Shown: piece by piece, positions 8,608 to 17,982 of the stretch
Position numbering within the stretch: the stretch's first letter is position 1
Layout of the letters: each line of letters opens with the position of its first letter
Assembly (NCBI GenBank): GCA_027490305.1
Contig: JAIXYI010000036.1
Location: 62,001 to 126,000, forward strand
Direction of reading: 5' to 3'
Length of the DNA stretch: 64,000 bases
Origin: Flavobacteriaceae bacterium
GTDB lineage: Bacteria > Bacteroidota > Bacteroidia > Flavobacteriales > Flavobacteriaceae
Notes under the pieces: generated by a model
What the model was told of the DNA's origin: nothing
Seen by the model: the letters and a program-made list of their open reading frames with translations, nothing else
The model's database searches: none
Translations under genes and position numbers: made by a program

Positions 8608-10620
8608 ATGGGACGTTTGAAGATAACGATGGTGATCGGCTGCTGGCTGTTGGCGACGGGTGTGTTCGGACAGTCGCAAGACAAGATGATGGCGAAGCGG
8701 TATTTTGAACGCACCTTTTATTCGGAGGCTATTCCGATATACGAACGGCTGGTCGAAACGGACGGTTCGCTAGAGGTGGTTCGGAATCTGGCGGATGCCT
8801 ACTATTTTACGGGTGATTTCGCTAAGTCACAGCCGCTCTACAGGCTGTTGTTGTGGAAGTTCCCGGATGCCGTTGACGCGTCTTACACCTGGCGCTATAT
8901 CCATACCTTGAAGACAGGAGGCGACTATAAACTGGCGGCGGATGTCTATCGGAAGTTTTTAACGAAGACAGGGCAGACCGATGCGTTGCAGAGACTTGAG
9001 AAAGACATTGAGACACTCGAAAATATCACCGCCATCGGCCCAAGGTTTGACATTCGGGACGTTCCCTTTAATACGCCGTTCAGTGAATTCGGGGGCAGTC
9101 ACGACGGTAAGAAAGTCGTATTTGCGGGCGTTAAACGGTCGCCCGGACTTTTGGATAAGAAGTTTAAGTGGAACGACGAACGCTATCTCGATTTACTCGC
9201 GGTGACCTCGCCGGATGATTCTATTGCCACGTCGTATGCAAAGGAACTGGAAACCGATCTTCACGAAGCGAGCGCGATTTTCACAAAGGACGGTCGTACG
9301 ATGTATTTTACCAGAAACTATTTCAAGGATGGCAAGCGGGGTAAGAACGGAAAACGCGTGTCGGTCGTACAACTCTACAAAGCCGAGTATGATGCCGGCT
9401 GGACACGCGTAACGGCGCTGCCTTTCAACAGTCCTGATTTTTCGGTTGAGCACCCGGCATTGAGTCCGGATGAAAAGACGCTGTATTTTGCGTCTGATCG
9501 CCCCGGTGGAATCGGGTCGTTTGACATATGGTCAGTCGCCATCGACAATGGAGCGTATGCGGAACCGGTAAACCTGGGGCCGGAGATCAATACCGACCAG
9601 CGCGAGCAATTTCCTTTCGTCGCACAAGACGGGAAGCTCTATTTCGCATCCGACGGGCACTATGGCTACGGCGCGCTTGACGTATATGTTTCAGACGGGA
9701 AAACGGTTTATAACGTTGGGTTGCCTTTGAATTCCGGCTACGATGACTTCGCCTTTTCCATTGACCCGGCTACGAAAGACGGCTACTTTTCCAGCAACCG
9801 TCCGGGGGGGAAGGGAAGTGATGACATCTATTTTCTTCACGAAACAAAACCATTGATCGTTGAAGGATGCAAACAGGAGATAACGGGCATCATTTCCGAC
9901 CAGGATACCAAATTGCCATTGGAAGGTGCAAAAGTGGTGCTTGAGACCGTGGGCGGCGACACGCCCGAAGAAGTGGTGACGACGGCTGACGATGGAGCGT
10001 TTCGCTTTCGAGTGGCGTGTGAAGCGACGTATAAAGTGTCGGCTTCAAAACCGACCTATTCAAGTGGTAGCCGTACCCTGAAACTGAAGAAAGAGAGGGG
10101 CAAGGTCAATGACGCGTCAATGGCACTGAAGTCGGACGCGGCCGTTGAGCAAGAGAAAAAACAGGCGGAAGAAGCGGCCAGGAAAGAAGCGGAGAAGGAA
10201 AAGCAGCAGCGTGTGGCCGATATCAAAGCGAAAGAGAAGGATGTTGTGGAGGATCGTGGTAGACTCGTGATCAAAACCGATCCTATTTACTTTGACTATG
10301 ACCTTTGGTACATCCGGAAGGACTCGAAACCGATTCTCGACCGTGTGGTCGAATTGATGAAGAAGTATCCTGAGATGGTCGTCGAAATAGGTTCACATAC
10401 CGACGTGCGGGGAACGTATCGCTATAACGAAGAATTATCGTCGAAACGGGCGGCGTCTACCCTTGATTACATTATCGAACACGGCGTTCCGGCGGCGCGT
10501 ATTTCGGCAAAGGGATACGGCGAAAGCCAGCCCATAATTCGTTGTGTGCCTGATGACGCGTGCAGCGAAGAACAACACGAGCTGAACCGCCGGAGCGAAT
10601 TCGTAATCAAGAACCTGTAA
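8608..10620 (+). CDS. OmpA family protein with TPR-like, PD40-like and carboxypeptidase-regulatory domains
   Basis: A 670-residue envelope protein. In order: signal peptide (ITMVIGCWLLATGVFGQ), a helical TPR-like region (about 25-130), a beta-propeller region with PD40-type repeats (about 150-410; TLYFASDRPGGIGSFDIW, GYFSSNRPGGKGSDDIY), a carboxypeptidase-regulatory-like fold (about 425-510), an Ala/Lys/Glu-rich linker (about 515-550), and a C-terminal OmpA domain (about 555-670). The OmpA domain has the peptidoglycan-binding pattern IGSHTDVRG with NRRSEF. This architecture is that of the OmpA-like gene found next to SprF-type genes in gliding bacteria. It probably anchors the partner outer membrane complex to the wall. 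It converges with rodA, leaving only six bases between the stops. Confidence 0.9.
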   Translation: MGRLKITMVIGCWLLATGVFGQSQDKMMAKRYFERTFYSEAIPIYERLVETDGSLEVVRNLADAYYFTGDFAKSQPLYRLLLWKFPDAVDASYTWRYIHTLKTGGDYKLAADVYRKFLTKTGQTDALQRLEKDIETLENITAIGPRFDIRDVPFNTPFSEFGGSHDGKKVVFAGVKRSPGLLDKKFKWNDERYLDLLAVTSPDDSIATSYAKELETDLHEASAIFTKDGRTMYFTRNYFKDGKRGKNGKRVSVVQLYKAEYDAGWTRVTALPFNSPDFSVEHPALSPDEKTLYFASDRPGGIGSFDIWSVAIDNGAYAEPVNLGPEINTDQREQFPFVAQDGKLYFASDGHYGYGALDVYVSDGKTVYNVGLPLNSGYDDFAFSIDPATKDGYFSSNRPGGKGSDDIYFLHETKPLIVEGCKQEITGIISDQDTKLPLEGAKVVLETVGGDTPEEVVTTADDGAFRFRVACEATYKVSASKPTYSSGSRTLKLKKERGKVNDASMALKSDAAVEQEKKQAEEAARKEAEKEKQQRVADIKAKEKDVVEDRGRLVIKTDPIYFDYDLWYIRKDSKPILDRVVELMKKYPEMVVEIGSHTDVRGTYRYNEELSSKRAASTLDYIIEHGVPAARISAKGYGESQPIIRCVPDDACSEEQHELNRRSEFVIKNL

Positions 10621-10626
10621 CGGGAC

Positions 10627-11883
10627 TTACCACTCGTTGACCTTGTTGGCGTCAAGTTTGATAAAGACGAAGAGGAGGACGGTGAAGGCCCAGAGTCCGG
10701 AACCGCCATACGAGAAAAAGGGCAGGGGAACACCCACGGTGGGGAAAATACCCAATACCATCGACACATTCACAAAGAAGTGAATGAATAGGATGGAGGC
10801 CACACAGTAGCCGTAGACCCGACTGAATTTCGTTTTCTGTCGCTCCGCCAGATACAGGATCCGGGCGATGAGCCCCATAAAAAGTGCGATCACCACAATC
10901 GATCCGGTAAAGCCCCATTCTTCGGCCACAATAGTGAAGGCGTAATCGGTGTGCTGTTCCGGAACGAAGCCGCCTTTCGTTTGGGTTCCTTCCATAAAAC
11001 CCTTCCCGAACACGCCACCCGAACCAACTGCAATCTTAGATTGGTTGGTGTTATACCCGATGCCTTTGACGTCTACTTCCTCGCCTAACAACACGTTGAA
11101 GCGATCACGGTGGTGTTGTTCAAATACGTTGTTGAAGACGTAACTAACGGACAGGGTGAACACGGCTACGGCCACTAAAACCACTGAACTCAAGATGATA
11201 TTTCGGTTGACAATCTTCGATCGGTAGTAATTGAGTATGATCAGCAACGCGGCGCCTCCGATGATGTAAATCGGTTCAAAAAGAAGGCTCATCACGAAAA
11301 GCAGAATGGCGGCAAAGCCTGTCCAGAGGTACCAGGACGGAAGTCCTTCTCTATACAACACAAAGAAAAAGGTCATGAAAATCAGCGCACTTCCCGGGTC
11401 GTGGGGCCCGATGAGCAATACCGGCAGGAAGATGATACCCAGCACCTGCAGTTGTCGTTGCGTATCCTTCAGGTTGATCTGGATGTCGCTCAGGTATTTT
11501 GCTACGGCCAGCGCGGTCGCAATTTTGGCAAACTCGGCCGGTTGTAAACTGAACGAACCAAACGAATACCAGTTCGTCTGGCCTTTTACTTCTTTTCCGA
11601 ACACAAACAGTCCCGCCACCAATAACAGTCCGGCGACGTAAATGATACTCGTGAACTTCTCATAAAACTTAGCGTCTACCGAAAGCACCACAATGATGAG
11701 CGGAATGGCGAGGAAGATGTTGACGAGCTGCTTGCTGTAAAATTGTGAGATATCCGTCAGGTCGGTCTGGCCGCTCTCGGGTATCGTTGAGGAATAAATG
11801 TTGAGCCAGCCCAGCACCACGAGCACGATGTAAATCGTGACCATGACCCAGTCCATATTGCTGCGCGTACTCTGGTTCTTCAT
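10627..11883 (-). CDS. rodA: peptidoglycan glycosyltransferase RodA (SEDS family)
   Basis: RodA polymerises glycan strands for lateral wall growth together with PBP2. The 418-residue protein is strongly hydrophobic, with about ten membrane segments. It carries SEDS motifs including FGKGFMEGTQTKGGFVPEQ, DYAFTIVAEEWGF and the C-terminal GVPLPFFSYGGSGLW. It follows mrdA by six bases in the mre/mrd cluster. An alternative start at codon 10 (MDWVMVTIYI) would remove a short polar leader. No terminator is visible before the convergent OmpA-like gene. Confidence 0.95.
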   Translation of the reverse strand: MKNQSTRSNMDWVMVTIYIVLVVLGWLNIYSSTIPESGQTDLTDISQFYSKQLVNIFLAIPLIIVVLSVDAKFYEKFTSIIYVAGLLLVAGLFVFGKEVKGQTNWYSFGSFSLQPAEFAKIATALAVAKYLSDIQINLKDTQRQLQVLGIIFLPVLLIGPHDPGSALIFMTFFFVLYREGLPSWYLWTGFAAILLFVMSLLFEPIYIIGGAALLIILNYYRSKIVNRNIILSSVVLVAVAVFTLSVSYVFNNVFEQHHRDRFNVLLGEEVDVKGIGYNTNQSKIAVGSGGVFGKGFMEGTQTKGGFVPEQHTDYAFTIVAEEWGFTGSIVVIALFMGLIARILYLAERQKTKFSRVYGYCVASILFIHFFVNVSMVLGIFPTVGVPLPFFSYGGSGLWAFTVLLFVFIKLDANKVNEW

Positions 11884-11889
11884 TTCACA

Positions 11890-13794
11890 CTAGTTTTTCG
11901 GATCGAGCGAATCCGCGTCCTCCCGGAAGCGCTCGGCCCCCAATAGGGTGTCTTTGGCTTTGCGGGTATAGCGGTCGTATTCGGCCTGCAGGCTTTTTTC
12001 AAGGATGAATTTCTCGCGTGCCGGCTGGGTAATTTTCCCCCTTAGGTACTTTTCAATCATAAGACTCGCGATCGGACCGGCAATGGTCGCGCCAAATCCC
12101 CCGTTTTCCACGAATACAGCAATGGCGATTTTTGGGTTTTCCATCGGGGCGAACGCCACGAAAATAGAGTGGTCTTTTAACTGGATGCGCTTGCCGCCAA
12201 TCTTCGTAAAGTTTTCAGCCGTTCCGGTTTTACCACAGATGTTGATGCCTTCGACTTTCAGGTGGCTGGCGGTTCCGAAGTTATACACATCGAAAAGGCC
12301 GGATATCATCGGGTCGAAGTACTTTTTATCGATGGTGGTGACGTGTTTGGTCGTATACTTCGGATCGATTTTCTCGCCTTTGATTTTTTTGATGATATGG
12401 GGCGTGTAGTAATAGCCTTTGTTGGCCACCGCCGAAATCATGTTCGCCAATTGAATCGGCGTCGCCAGCACTTCGCCCTGCCCAATGGCATTCGACACAA
12501 TGGTCGTCGATTTCCATCCGCCGTTGGGATACATGCGTTTGTAGGTTTTCGACGTCGGAATTTTTCCGCGCTTGCCCGTTGGTAAGTCGTAGCCCATGAA
12601 TTCACCCAGTCCGAAACTGCGCGCGTGTTTCGAGAAAACGTCGACGGCATAGGCCGGACTTCTGTATTTATTGATTGTTCGCATGTAAGCCGTCCCGAAG
12701 TAGGCATTACACGAATTGTAAATACCGTTGTGCAATTGGTGCGGTCCGGAACCGTGACAGCGCATGAACCGGCCAGGTGCATAGCTGAAGCCGTGGTGGC
12801 ACATAACGGTGGTTTGTTCGTCAACGGCACCTTCCTGTAAGGCGATAAGGCCTGTGATGATCTTGAAGGGCGATCCGGGCGGATATTGTGACAGCAAACC
12901 CCGGTCAAAAAGCGGTTTGGCGACGGAATCGTTGTAGAGTTGGGTGTAATTCCGCGAACGCTGGCGGCCAACCAGGATGGAAGGGTCGTAGGAAGGTGCG
13001 GTCACAAGCGCCAGGATTTCCCCGGTTTTTGGTTCGAGTGCTACGATGCCTCCCCGTTTGTTGATCATCAGTTTCTCGCCATATTCCTGCAGCAAGGCGT
13101 CAATCGTAAGTGTAATGTCTTCTCCCTGGCGGGCAATCGTGTCGAAGCGGCCTTGCTGGTATGGACCGATGTCGCGGTTGAATTTATCCTTCTGGCGGTA
13201 TTTCACGCCCTTTATCCCCCGCAGGATCTTCTCATAACTTTGCTCGACACCCTGTCGTCCGATGAGGTCGCCGGCATGGTAGTAGTGGTTTTTTTCAAGT
13301 TCGGCCGGACTCACCTGGGCAATCGAACCGAAGATATTGGCACCGACCTTCACCTGGTAGTCGCGCAGCGAACGTTTGACGACTTCAAAGCCCGGTTCGA
13401 ATTTCCGCATTTTCTCCTGCAGCGCGGCATATTCGCTTTTGTTGAGTTGGGAAAGGAAGACCGACGGAAGCCGTGGACTGTAATCCCGCGCTTTTTTGAT
13501 GATCTTAAGGAAATCGTCTTTGCTGATGTTCAGCAGGCGACAGAATTCGAGGGTGTCGATATTCTTGACATCTTTAGGGGTGACCATGATGTCATACGAC
13601 GGTTGGTTGGCGACCATTAATTTGCCATTCCGGTCGTAGATATAGCCGCGTTCGGGGTAGTCGTATACGATTCGGAGGGCATTGTTTTCCGACTTCAGTT
13701 TGAGTTCCTGGTCTACGATCTGGAGGTAAAACAGCCGGGCCACGATCAACAGGGTGCTGATAATGATGACGGTAGGAAGCAGTACTTTTCTCAT
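11890..13794 (-). CDS. mrdA: penicillin-binding protein 2 (transpeptidase)
   Basis: Class B PBP that crosslinks peptidoglycan during elongation, partner of RodA. The 634-residue protein has one N-terminal membrane anchor (LPTVIIISTLLIVARLFYLQ), a PBP dimerisation domain, and a transpeptidase domain. The active-site Ser is in PPGSPFK (near residue 308), the SxN motif is SCN (near 360), and the KTG motif is CGKTGTAENF (near 520). The C-terminal tail past the domain is polar and charged. It overlaps mreD by four bases and precedes rodA by six, so the three are translationally linked. Confidence 0.95.
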   Translation of the reverse strand: MRKVLLPTVIIISTLLIVARLFYLQIVDQELKLKSENNALRIVYDYPERGYIYDRNGKLMVANQPSYDIMVTPKDVKNIDTLEFCRLLNISKDDFLKIIKKARDYSPRLPSVFLSQLNKSEYAALQEKMRKFEPGFEVVKRSLRDYQVKVGANIFGSIAQVSPAELEKNHYYHAGDLIGRQGVEQSYEKILRGIKGVKYRQKDKFNRDIGPYQQGRFDTIARQGEDITLTIDALLQEYGEKLMINKRGGIVALEPKTGEILALVTAPSYDPSILVGRQRSRNYTQLYNDSVAKPLFDRGLLSQYPPGSPFKIITGLIALQEGAVDEQTTVMCHHGFSYAPGRFMRCHGSGPHQLHNGIYNSCNAYFGTAYMRTINKYRSPAYAVDVFSKHARSFGLGEFMGYDLPTGKRGKIPTSKTYKRMYPNGGWKSTTIVSNAIGQGEVLATPIQLANMISAVANKGYYYTPHIIKKIKGEKIDPKYTTKHVTTIDKKYFDPMISGLFDVYNFGTASHLKVEGINICGKTGTAENFTKIGGKRIQLKDHSIFVAFAPMENPKIAIAVFVENGGFGATIAGPIASLMIEKYLRGKITQPAREKFILEKSLQAEYDRYTRKAKDTLLGAERFREDADSLDPKN

Positions 13795-14297
13795 CGCCGC
13801 GCGGGTTTAAACAAATGGATCAGGAGCAGGCACATCAACAAAGTGAAAATCGTGCTGGTGAAGGTTTGGGCCAGGACTTTCAGGAACAGGCTCGCGCGGA
13901 AGGCTTCCAGCACGAAAAGCACGAGATGGTGCATGGCCACACAAATCAGGATGAAGGAAAAACGCTCGGGCGTGAGCCGATCATTGATTTTTATGGTCTG
14001 ATACTCATAGCTAACCCCAAATGAAAACCGGAAAAAAGAAGGACGCAGATAGGCCAGTACGATCGAGGCTGTTGCATGCACGCCACCGGAATTCAGGAAA
14101 TGGTCGATGATGAGGCCCATCAGAAACGCCGCCAACAACAGTCCGTAGCGATTGCCATTCACCGGATACAGAATGATGAAAAGCACATACGGAAACGGAT
14201 TCAGGTAGCCCGAAAAATGAAAGGCATCGAAAATCAGGATCTGTGCCGCGAGCAGCATCACAAAACGGGCGATATTGAACAGGATCGTACTATTCAT
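13791..14297 (-). CDS. mreD: rod shape-determining protein MreD
   Basis: A 168-residue integral membrane protein with about five hydrophobic segments, including FVMLLAAQILIFDAF and the last segment FTLLMCLLLIHLF. Sequence motifs are weak in this family, so the call rests on size, topology and position between mreC and mrdA. It overlaps mreC by eight bases and mrdA by four. MreD is part of the elongasome and links MreB/MreC to wall synthesis. Confidence 0.88.
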   Translation of the reverse strand: MNSTILFNIARFVMLLAAQILIFDAFHFSGYLNPFPYVLFIILYPVNGNRYGLLLAAFLMGLIIDHFLNSGGVHATASIVLAYLRPSFFRFSFGVSYEYQTIKINDRLTPERFSFILICVAMHHLVLFVLEAFRASLFLKVLAQTFTSTIFTLLMCLLLIHLFKPARR

Positions 14298-15120
14298 TTT
14301 TAGCCTTTGTTTCTGCTTCGAGGCGTTGTACTTCTGCCCGGTCTTTGTTTTTGATGATGTAGACGTAACCCAGATTGGTCATGTCGTTAAACAACCGCAC
14401 GTCAATGGTGTAGTAGTTCGTCTCGTCGTCGGTGTAGTATTTGTCGATGGTGCCGATGCCAATGTTTTCAGGGAAAATCAACGACTGCCCACCCGTTACG
14501 ATCGTATCGCCTTTTCGAATCGATGCGAGTCGCGGCACCTCGATTAACTGCACGATACCCGCATTCTTGCCGTTCCAGGTAAGGGTGCCGAAGTGATTGG
14601 ATTTCTTGATTTTGGCGTTGATTTGCGACTTGATGTTCAGCACACTCTGCACCGTGGCGTAATTCGTAGAGGTCGTTTCCACGATACCGACGATACCGAG
14701 GTCGTTGATGACTCCCATGTCGGTCCGGATGCCTTTGCGGTTTCCGGCATCGATGGTAATGTAATTGTGTTGGGTGTTGTAGGTATTGTGTACCACCTTC
14801 GCCACTAAAACTTCTGTTTTGCGTACGCCGCGGATGCTGTCGAACACCGGTTTGCCCGTCGAATCGACGCGATTGAACAGCAACGCTTTAAGACGCGCGT
14901 TTTCTTTCGCCAGCGCTTCGTTCTGTGAGCGGAGCCCGAAATATTCATCGATTTCGTTCATCTGCGAATAGATACCCCCCGTGAAGGCATTGGCCGAACT
15001 GATGACCCGGCTGCGGTGGTAGGAGTGTGCCTGTATGGTCAGCGAAATGGATATGCCCAAAAGCAGCAAAAACAGCAACTTATGGCTGTTTTTAATGACG
15101 AAGGCGAGTATCTGCTGCAT
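14290..15120 (-). CDS. mreC: rod shape-determining protein MreC
   Basis: A 276-residue protein with a short cytoplasmic N-terminus, one membrane anchor (LLFLLLLGISISLTIQ), a coiled-coil region (about 55-90, YFGLRSQNEALAKENARLKA) and the beta-barrel MreC domain with GNRKGIRTDMGVIN and GIVGIVE. The start at 15118-15120 (MQQILAFVIKNSH) is preferred to an upstream ATG that would add ten residues reaching into a repeat. MreC organises the elongation machinery in the periplasm. An inverted repeat lies between mreB and this gene. Confidence 0.93.
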   Translation of the reverse strand: MQQILAFVIKNSHKLLFLLLLGISISLTIQAHSYHRSRVISSANAFTGGIYSQMNEIDEYFGLRSQNEALAKENARLKALLFNRVDSTGKPVFDSIRGVRKTEVLVAKVVHNTYNTQHNYITIDAGNRKGIRTDMGVINDLGIVGIVETTSTNYATVQSVLNIKSQINAKIKKSNHFGTLTWNGKNAGIVQLIEVPRLASIRKGDTIVTGGQSLIFPENIGIGTIDKYYTDDETNYYTIDVRLFNDMTNLGYVYIIKNKDRAEVQRLEAETKAKNE

Positions 15121-15146
15121 CCGGGAGAGATTGGAAATCCCAAATA

Positions 15147-15189
15147 ACAAATTCCAAATCGCAAGTCCTTATTGGAATTTGGAATTTGT
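15147..15189. repeat. 13-bp perfect inverted repeat between mreB and mreC
   Basis: ACAAATTCCAAAT (15147-15159) is the exact reverse complement of ATTTGGAATTTGT (15177-15189), with a 17-base loop; further copies of GGAATTT lie beside it at 15174 and 15194. No T tract follows on the coding strand, so it is not a standard terminator. Confidence 0.75.
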
Positions 15190-15199
15190 CCCTTGGAAT

Positions 15200-16228
15200 T
15201 TATTTTATCAATATACTTCTGAATTTGTTGATGTTCTTAAGCGCCATTCCGGTACCCCGAACAACGGCGCGAAGCGGGTCTTCCGCGATGTAAACGGGAA
15301 GATCGGTCTTCAGCGATATCCGTTTGTCGAGTCCGCGAAGCATCGAACCACCACCTGCCAGGTAAATACCCGTGTTGTAGATGTCGGCAGCGAGTTCCGG
15401 CGGCGTCTGCGACAGCGTTTCCATCACCGCATCCTCGATACGCTGTATCGACTTGTCAAGTGCTTTTGCAATTTCGCGGTACGAAACCTCTACCTGTTTT
15501 GGTTTGCCGGTCAGCAAATCGCGTCCCTGTACCGACATATCATCCGGCGGTGTGTCAAGTTCCTCGATGGCTGCTCCGATTTCAATCTTGATTTTCTCTG
15601 CCGTACTCTCTCCGACGAAGAGGTTGTGCTGCGTCCGCATGTAATACACGATATCGTTCGTAAACACGTCACCGGCAATCTTCACCGATTTGTCGCATAC
15701 GATACCACCCAATGCGATGACCGCGATTTCCGTCGTTCCCCCTCCAATGTCGACGATCATGTTTCCTTTCGGTTGCATGATGTCAACCCCAATACCGATC
15801 GCAGCGGCCATCGGCTCATGGATAAGGTAGACTTCTTTTCCGTTCACGCGCTCACAGCTTTCCTTCACCGCGCGCATCTCTACCTCGGTAATACCCGACG
15901 GGATACACACCACCATGCGAAGGGCCGGTGTAAACATCTTTTTCTTCAACGCCGGGATGCTCTTAATGAACATACTGATCATCTTTTCAGATGCATCAAA
16001 GTCGGCGATAACCCCGTCTTTCAGCGGTCGTATGGTTTTGATGTTCTCGTGCGTCTTACCCTGCATCAGGTTGGCCTCTTTACCGACGGCAATGATCTTG
16101 CCTGAGACCCGGTCACGGGCCACGATCGACGGACTGTCGATCACAACCTTGTCGTTGTGGATGATGAGCGTATTCGCGGTTCCGAGGTCGATAGCAATAT
16201 CCTCGGTCATGAAATCAAAAAATCCCAT
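15200..16228 (-). CDS. mreB: rod shape-determining protein MreB (actin-like)
   Basis: A 342-residue bacterial actin that forms membrane-bound filaments guiding lateral wall synthesis. Visible actin-fold motifs are phosphate 1 IAIDLGTANTLI (residues about 9-20), phosphate 2 MIVDIGGGTTEIAVI, and the adenosine motif IYLAGGGSMLRGLD. The N-terminal MGFFDFMTEDIAID includes the short amphipathic membrane-binding stretch. It heads the mreBCD-mrdA-rodA run. A TACCTTTG promoter element lies about 40 bases upstream, and a terminator separates it from purH. Confidence 0.97.
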   Translation of the reverse strand: MGFFDFMTEDIAIDLGTANTLIIHNDKVVIDSPSIVARDRVSGKIIAVGKEANLMQGKTHENIKTIRPLKDGVIADFDASEKMISMFIKSIPALKKKMFTPALRMVVCIPSGITEVEMRAVKESCERVNGKEVYLIHEPMAAAIGIGVDIMQPKGNMIVDIGGGTTEIAVIALGGIVCDKSVKIAGDVFTNDIVYYMRTQHNLFVGESTAEKIKIEIGAAIEELDTPPDDMSVQGRDLLTGKPKQVEVSYREIAKALDKSIQRIEDAVMETLSQTPPELAADIYNTGIYLAGGGSMLRGLDKRISLKTDLPVYIAEDPLRAVVRGTGMALKNINKFRSILIK

Positions 16229-16267
16229 ACAATCTGCGGGGGTTTGTGGTTACGATTTTAGTCCTTG

Positions 16268-16275
16268 CAAAGGTA
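16268..16275 (-). promoter_or_regulatory. -7 element TACCTTTG for mreB
   Basis: Exact TAnnTTTG match on the minus strand, 39 bases before the mreB start. A TTG lies 15 bases upstream of it, slightly closer than the usual 17-23. Confidence 0.55.
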
Positions 16276-16325
16276 TATATTTTCACGTACCAACGCGCCC
16301 TGCTATTTTATTTTCAGGGAGATTT

Positions 16326-16369
16326 TTAAAAACGCGAAAGCCTTTCCCGCCGAACGTTGGAAAAGGCTT
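16326..16369 (-). terminator. terminator after purH
   Basis: On the minus strand AAGCCTTTTCC pairs with GGAAAGGCTT (one bulge) and is followed by CGCGTTTTTAAAAATC. It lies between purH and mreB and indicates that the shape genes have their own promoter. Confidence 0.65.
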
Positions 16370-16392
16370 CAAAAAGGGCGTCGCAACCCGCG

Positions 16393-17919
16393 TCAATGCT
16401 TGAAATGACGGGTGCCGGTGAAGACCATTGCGATCCCGTTTTCATTGCAATACGCGATGCTCAATTCGTCTTTGATCGAACCACCCGGCTGAATGACCGC
16501 GGTGATGCCTGCATGGTGCGCAATTTCAACGCAATCCGGAAACGGAAAGAAGGCATCGCTGGCCATAACTGCACCTTCTAGGGAAAACCCAAATCCCTGG
16601 GCTTTCTCGATTGCCTGGCGTAAGGCATCGACCCGCGAGGTTTGTCCGGTTCCGGAAGCGAGCAAGGTGCCGTTTTTCGCCAATACGATGGTATTCGACT
16701 TGGTATTTTTGCAAATTTTCGACGCGAAAAGCAGGTCGTCGATTTCCTCTTGGGTGGGCGCTTTCGTGGTGACGGTGGTCAGCCCTTCCGCACGATCGGT
16801 AACGTCATTGCGGTCTTGTATGAGCAAACCGTTCAATGCGGTGCGGACTTGCTTTTTCGGGAGCGCTACTTCTTTCTGCACCAACAGGATGCGGTTCTTT
16901 TTCTCTTTCAGTATGGCAACCGCTGCATCGTCAATGGAAGGGGCAATCACCACTTCGCAGAAAAGTTGGTTGATTTCCGACGCGGTGTCGGCATCGATTC
17001 GTCCATTCGCAATCAATACGCCACCAAACGCCGAGGTCGGATCGCCGGCCAATGCAGCCAGATATGCCTCTTTCATGGTCGGGCGCGTGGCGATGCCGCA
17101 GGCATTGTTGTGTTTCAGGATCGCAAACGTCGGTGCATCGTCTTTGAACTCGAGAATGAGGTTAACGGCGGCGTCTACGTCAAGCAGGTTGTTATACGAA
17201 AGTTCCTTTCCGTGCAATTTGTCGAACATCCGGGAAAGGTCGCCGAAAAACCAGCCGCGTTGGTGTGGGTTTTCGCCATACCGAAGGGTTTCGCCGTCGG
17301 TGATGCTGGCTTTATATACCGTTTCATCCGTATTGAAATAGTGGAAGATAGCGGTGTCATAATGCGACGATACCTGAAACGCTTTCGTCGCAAAGGTCTT
17401 GCGTTCTTCCCAACTCGTAGCGGCGCCGTTTTTTTGCAGGATATCGAGAAACTCAGCATATTGAGCCACCGACGCGATGATGACGGTGTCTTTGAAGTTC
17501 TTCGCTGCCGCGCGGATGAGGGAGATGCCTCCGATGTCGATTTTTTCGATGATATCAGCTTCCGACGCGCCGGATGCTACCGTTTGTTCGAACGGATACA
17601 AATCGACGATCACAAGGTCAATCTGGGGAATATCATATTCCTGCATCTGTGCTACATCACCCTCATGGTCCTGACGGTTCAGGATGCCACCGAAAATCTT
17701 CGGGTGCAGGGTTTTGACGCGTCCGCCGAGAATCGACGGGTACGAGGTGACGTCTTCTACCGGGATGACTGGAATGCCTAGATTTCGAAGGAACTCTTCC
17801 GTTCCTCCGGTGGAATAAAACGTGACGCCCTGCTCGTGCAACAGGCGCGCGATCGGCTCGAGACCGTCTTTATAGAAAACGGAAACCAGCGCCGACCGGA
17901 TGGGTTTTGTCGTGCTCAT
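16393..17919 (-). CDS. purH: bifunctional AICAR formyltransferase / IMP cyclohydrolase PurH
   Basis: PurH catalyses the last two steps of de novo IMP synthesis. The 508-residue protein has the N-terminal MGS-fold cyclohydrolase domain (about 1-150; SALVSVFYKDG, FYSTGGTEEFL, GGRVKTLHPKIFGGIL) and the C-terminal transformylase domain (RYGENPHQRGWF, LSYNNLLDVDAA, ILKHNNACG, SDAFFPFPDCVE). The start at 17917-17919 (MSTTKPIRSALV) is chosen because the upstream extension has no family similarity. A TACTTTTG box and a TTACAGCC/GGCTGTAA palindrome lie upstream. It is divergent from the ABC permease gene. Confidence 0.96.
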   Translation of the reverse strand: MSTTKPIRSALVSVFYKDGLEPIARLLHEQGVTFYSTGGTEEFLRNLGIPVIPVEDVTSYPSILGGRVKTLHPKIFGGILNRQDHEGDVAQMQEYDIPQIDLVIVDLYPFEQTVASGASEADIIEKIDIGGISLIRAAAKNFKDTVIIASVAQYAEFLDILQKNGAATSWEERKTFATKAFQVSSHYDTAIFHYFNTDETVYKASITDGETLRYGENPHQRGWFFGDLSRMFDKLHGKELSYNNLLDVDAAVNLILEFKDDAPTFAILKHNNACGIATRPTMKEAYLAALAGDPTSAFGGVLIANGRIDADTASEINQLFCEVVIAPSIDDAAVAILKEKKNRILLVQKEVALPKKQVRTALNGLLIQDRNDVTDRAEGLTTVTTKAPTQEEIDDLLFASKICKNTKSNTIVLAKNGTLLASGTGQTSRVDALRQAIEKAQGFGFSLEGAVMASDAFFPFPDCVEIAHHAGITAVIQPGGSIKDELSIAYCNENGIAMVFTGTRHFKH

Positions 17920-17969
17920 GAAGTTGTTGTGTTTGGTAAAGCAGTAACCCTGAACGGGCAACCAGGCTG

Positions 17970-17977
17970 CAAAAGTA
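17970..17977 (-). promoter_or_regulatory. -7 element TACTTTTG for purH
   Basis: Exact TAnnTTTG match on the minus strand, about 50 bases before the purH start; no clear TTG at -33. Confidence 0.45.
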
Positions 17978-17982
17978 CTTGA

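Noticed and set aside
15035..16105. 356-codon open frame on the plus strand over mreB
   Set aside because: Antisense shadow of mreB with no recognisable domain and low-complexity composition.
16642..17781. 379-codon open frame on the plus strand over purH
   Set aside because: Antisense shadow; PurH motifs are intact on the minus strand.
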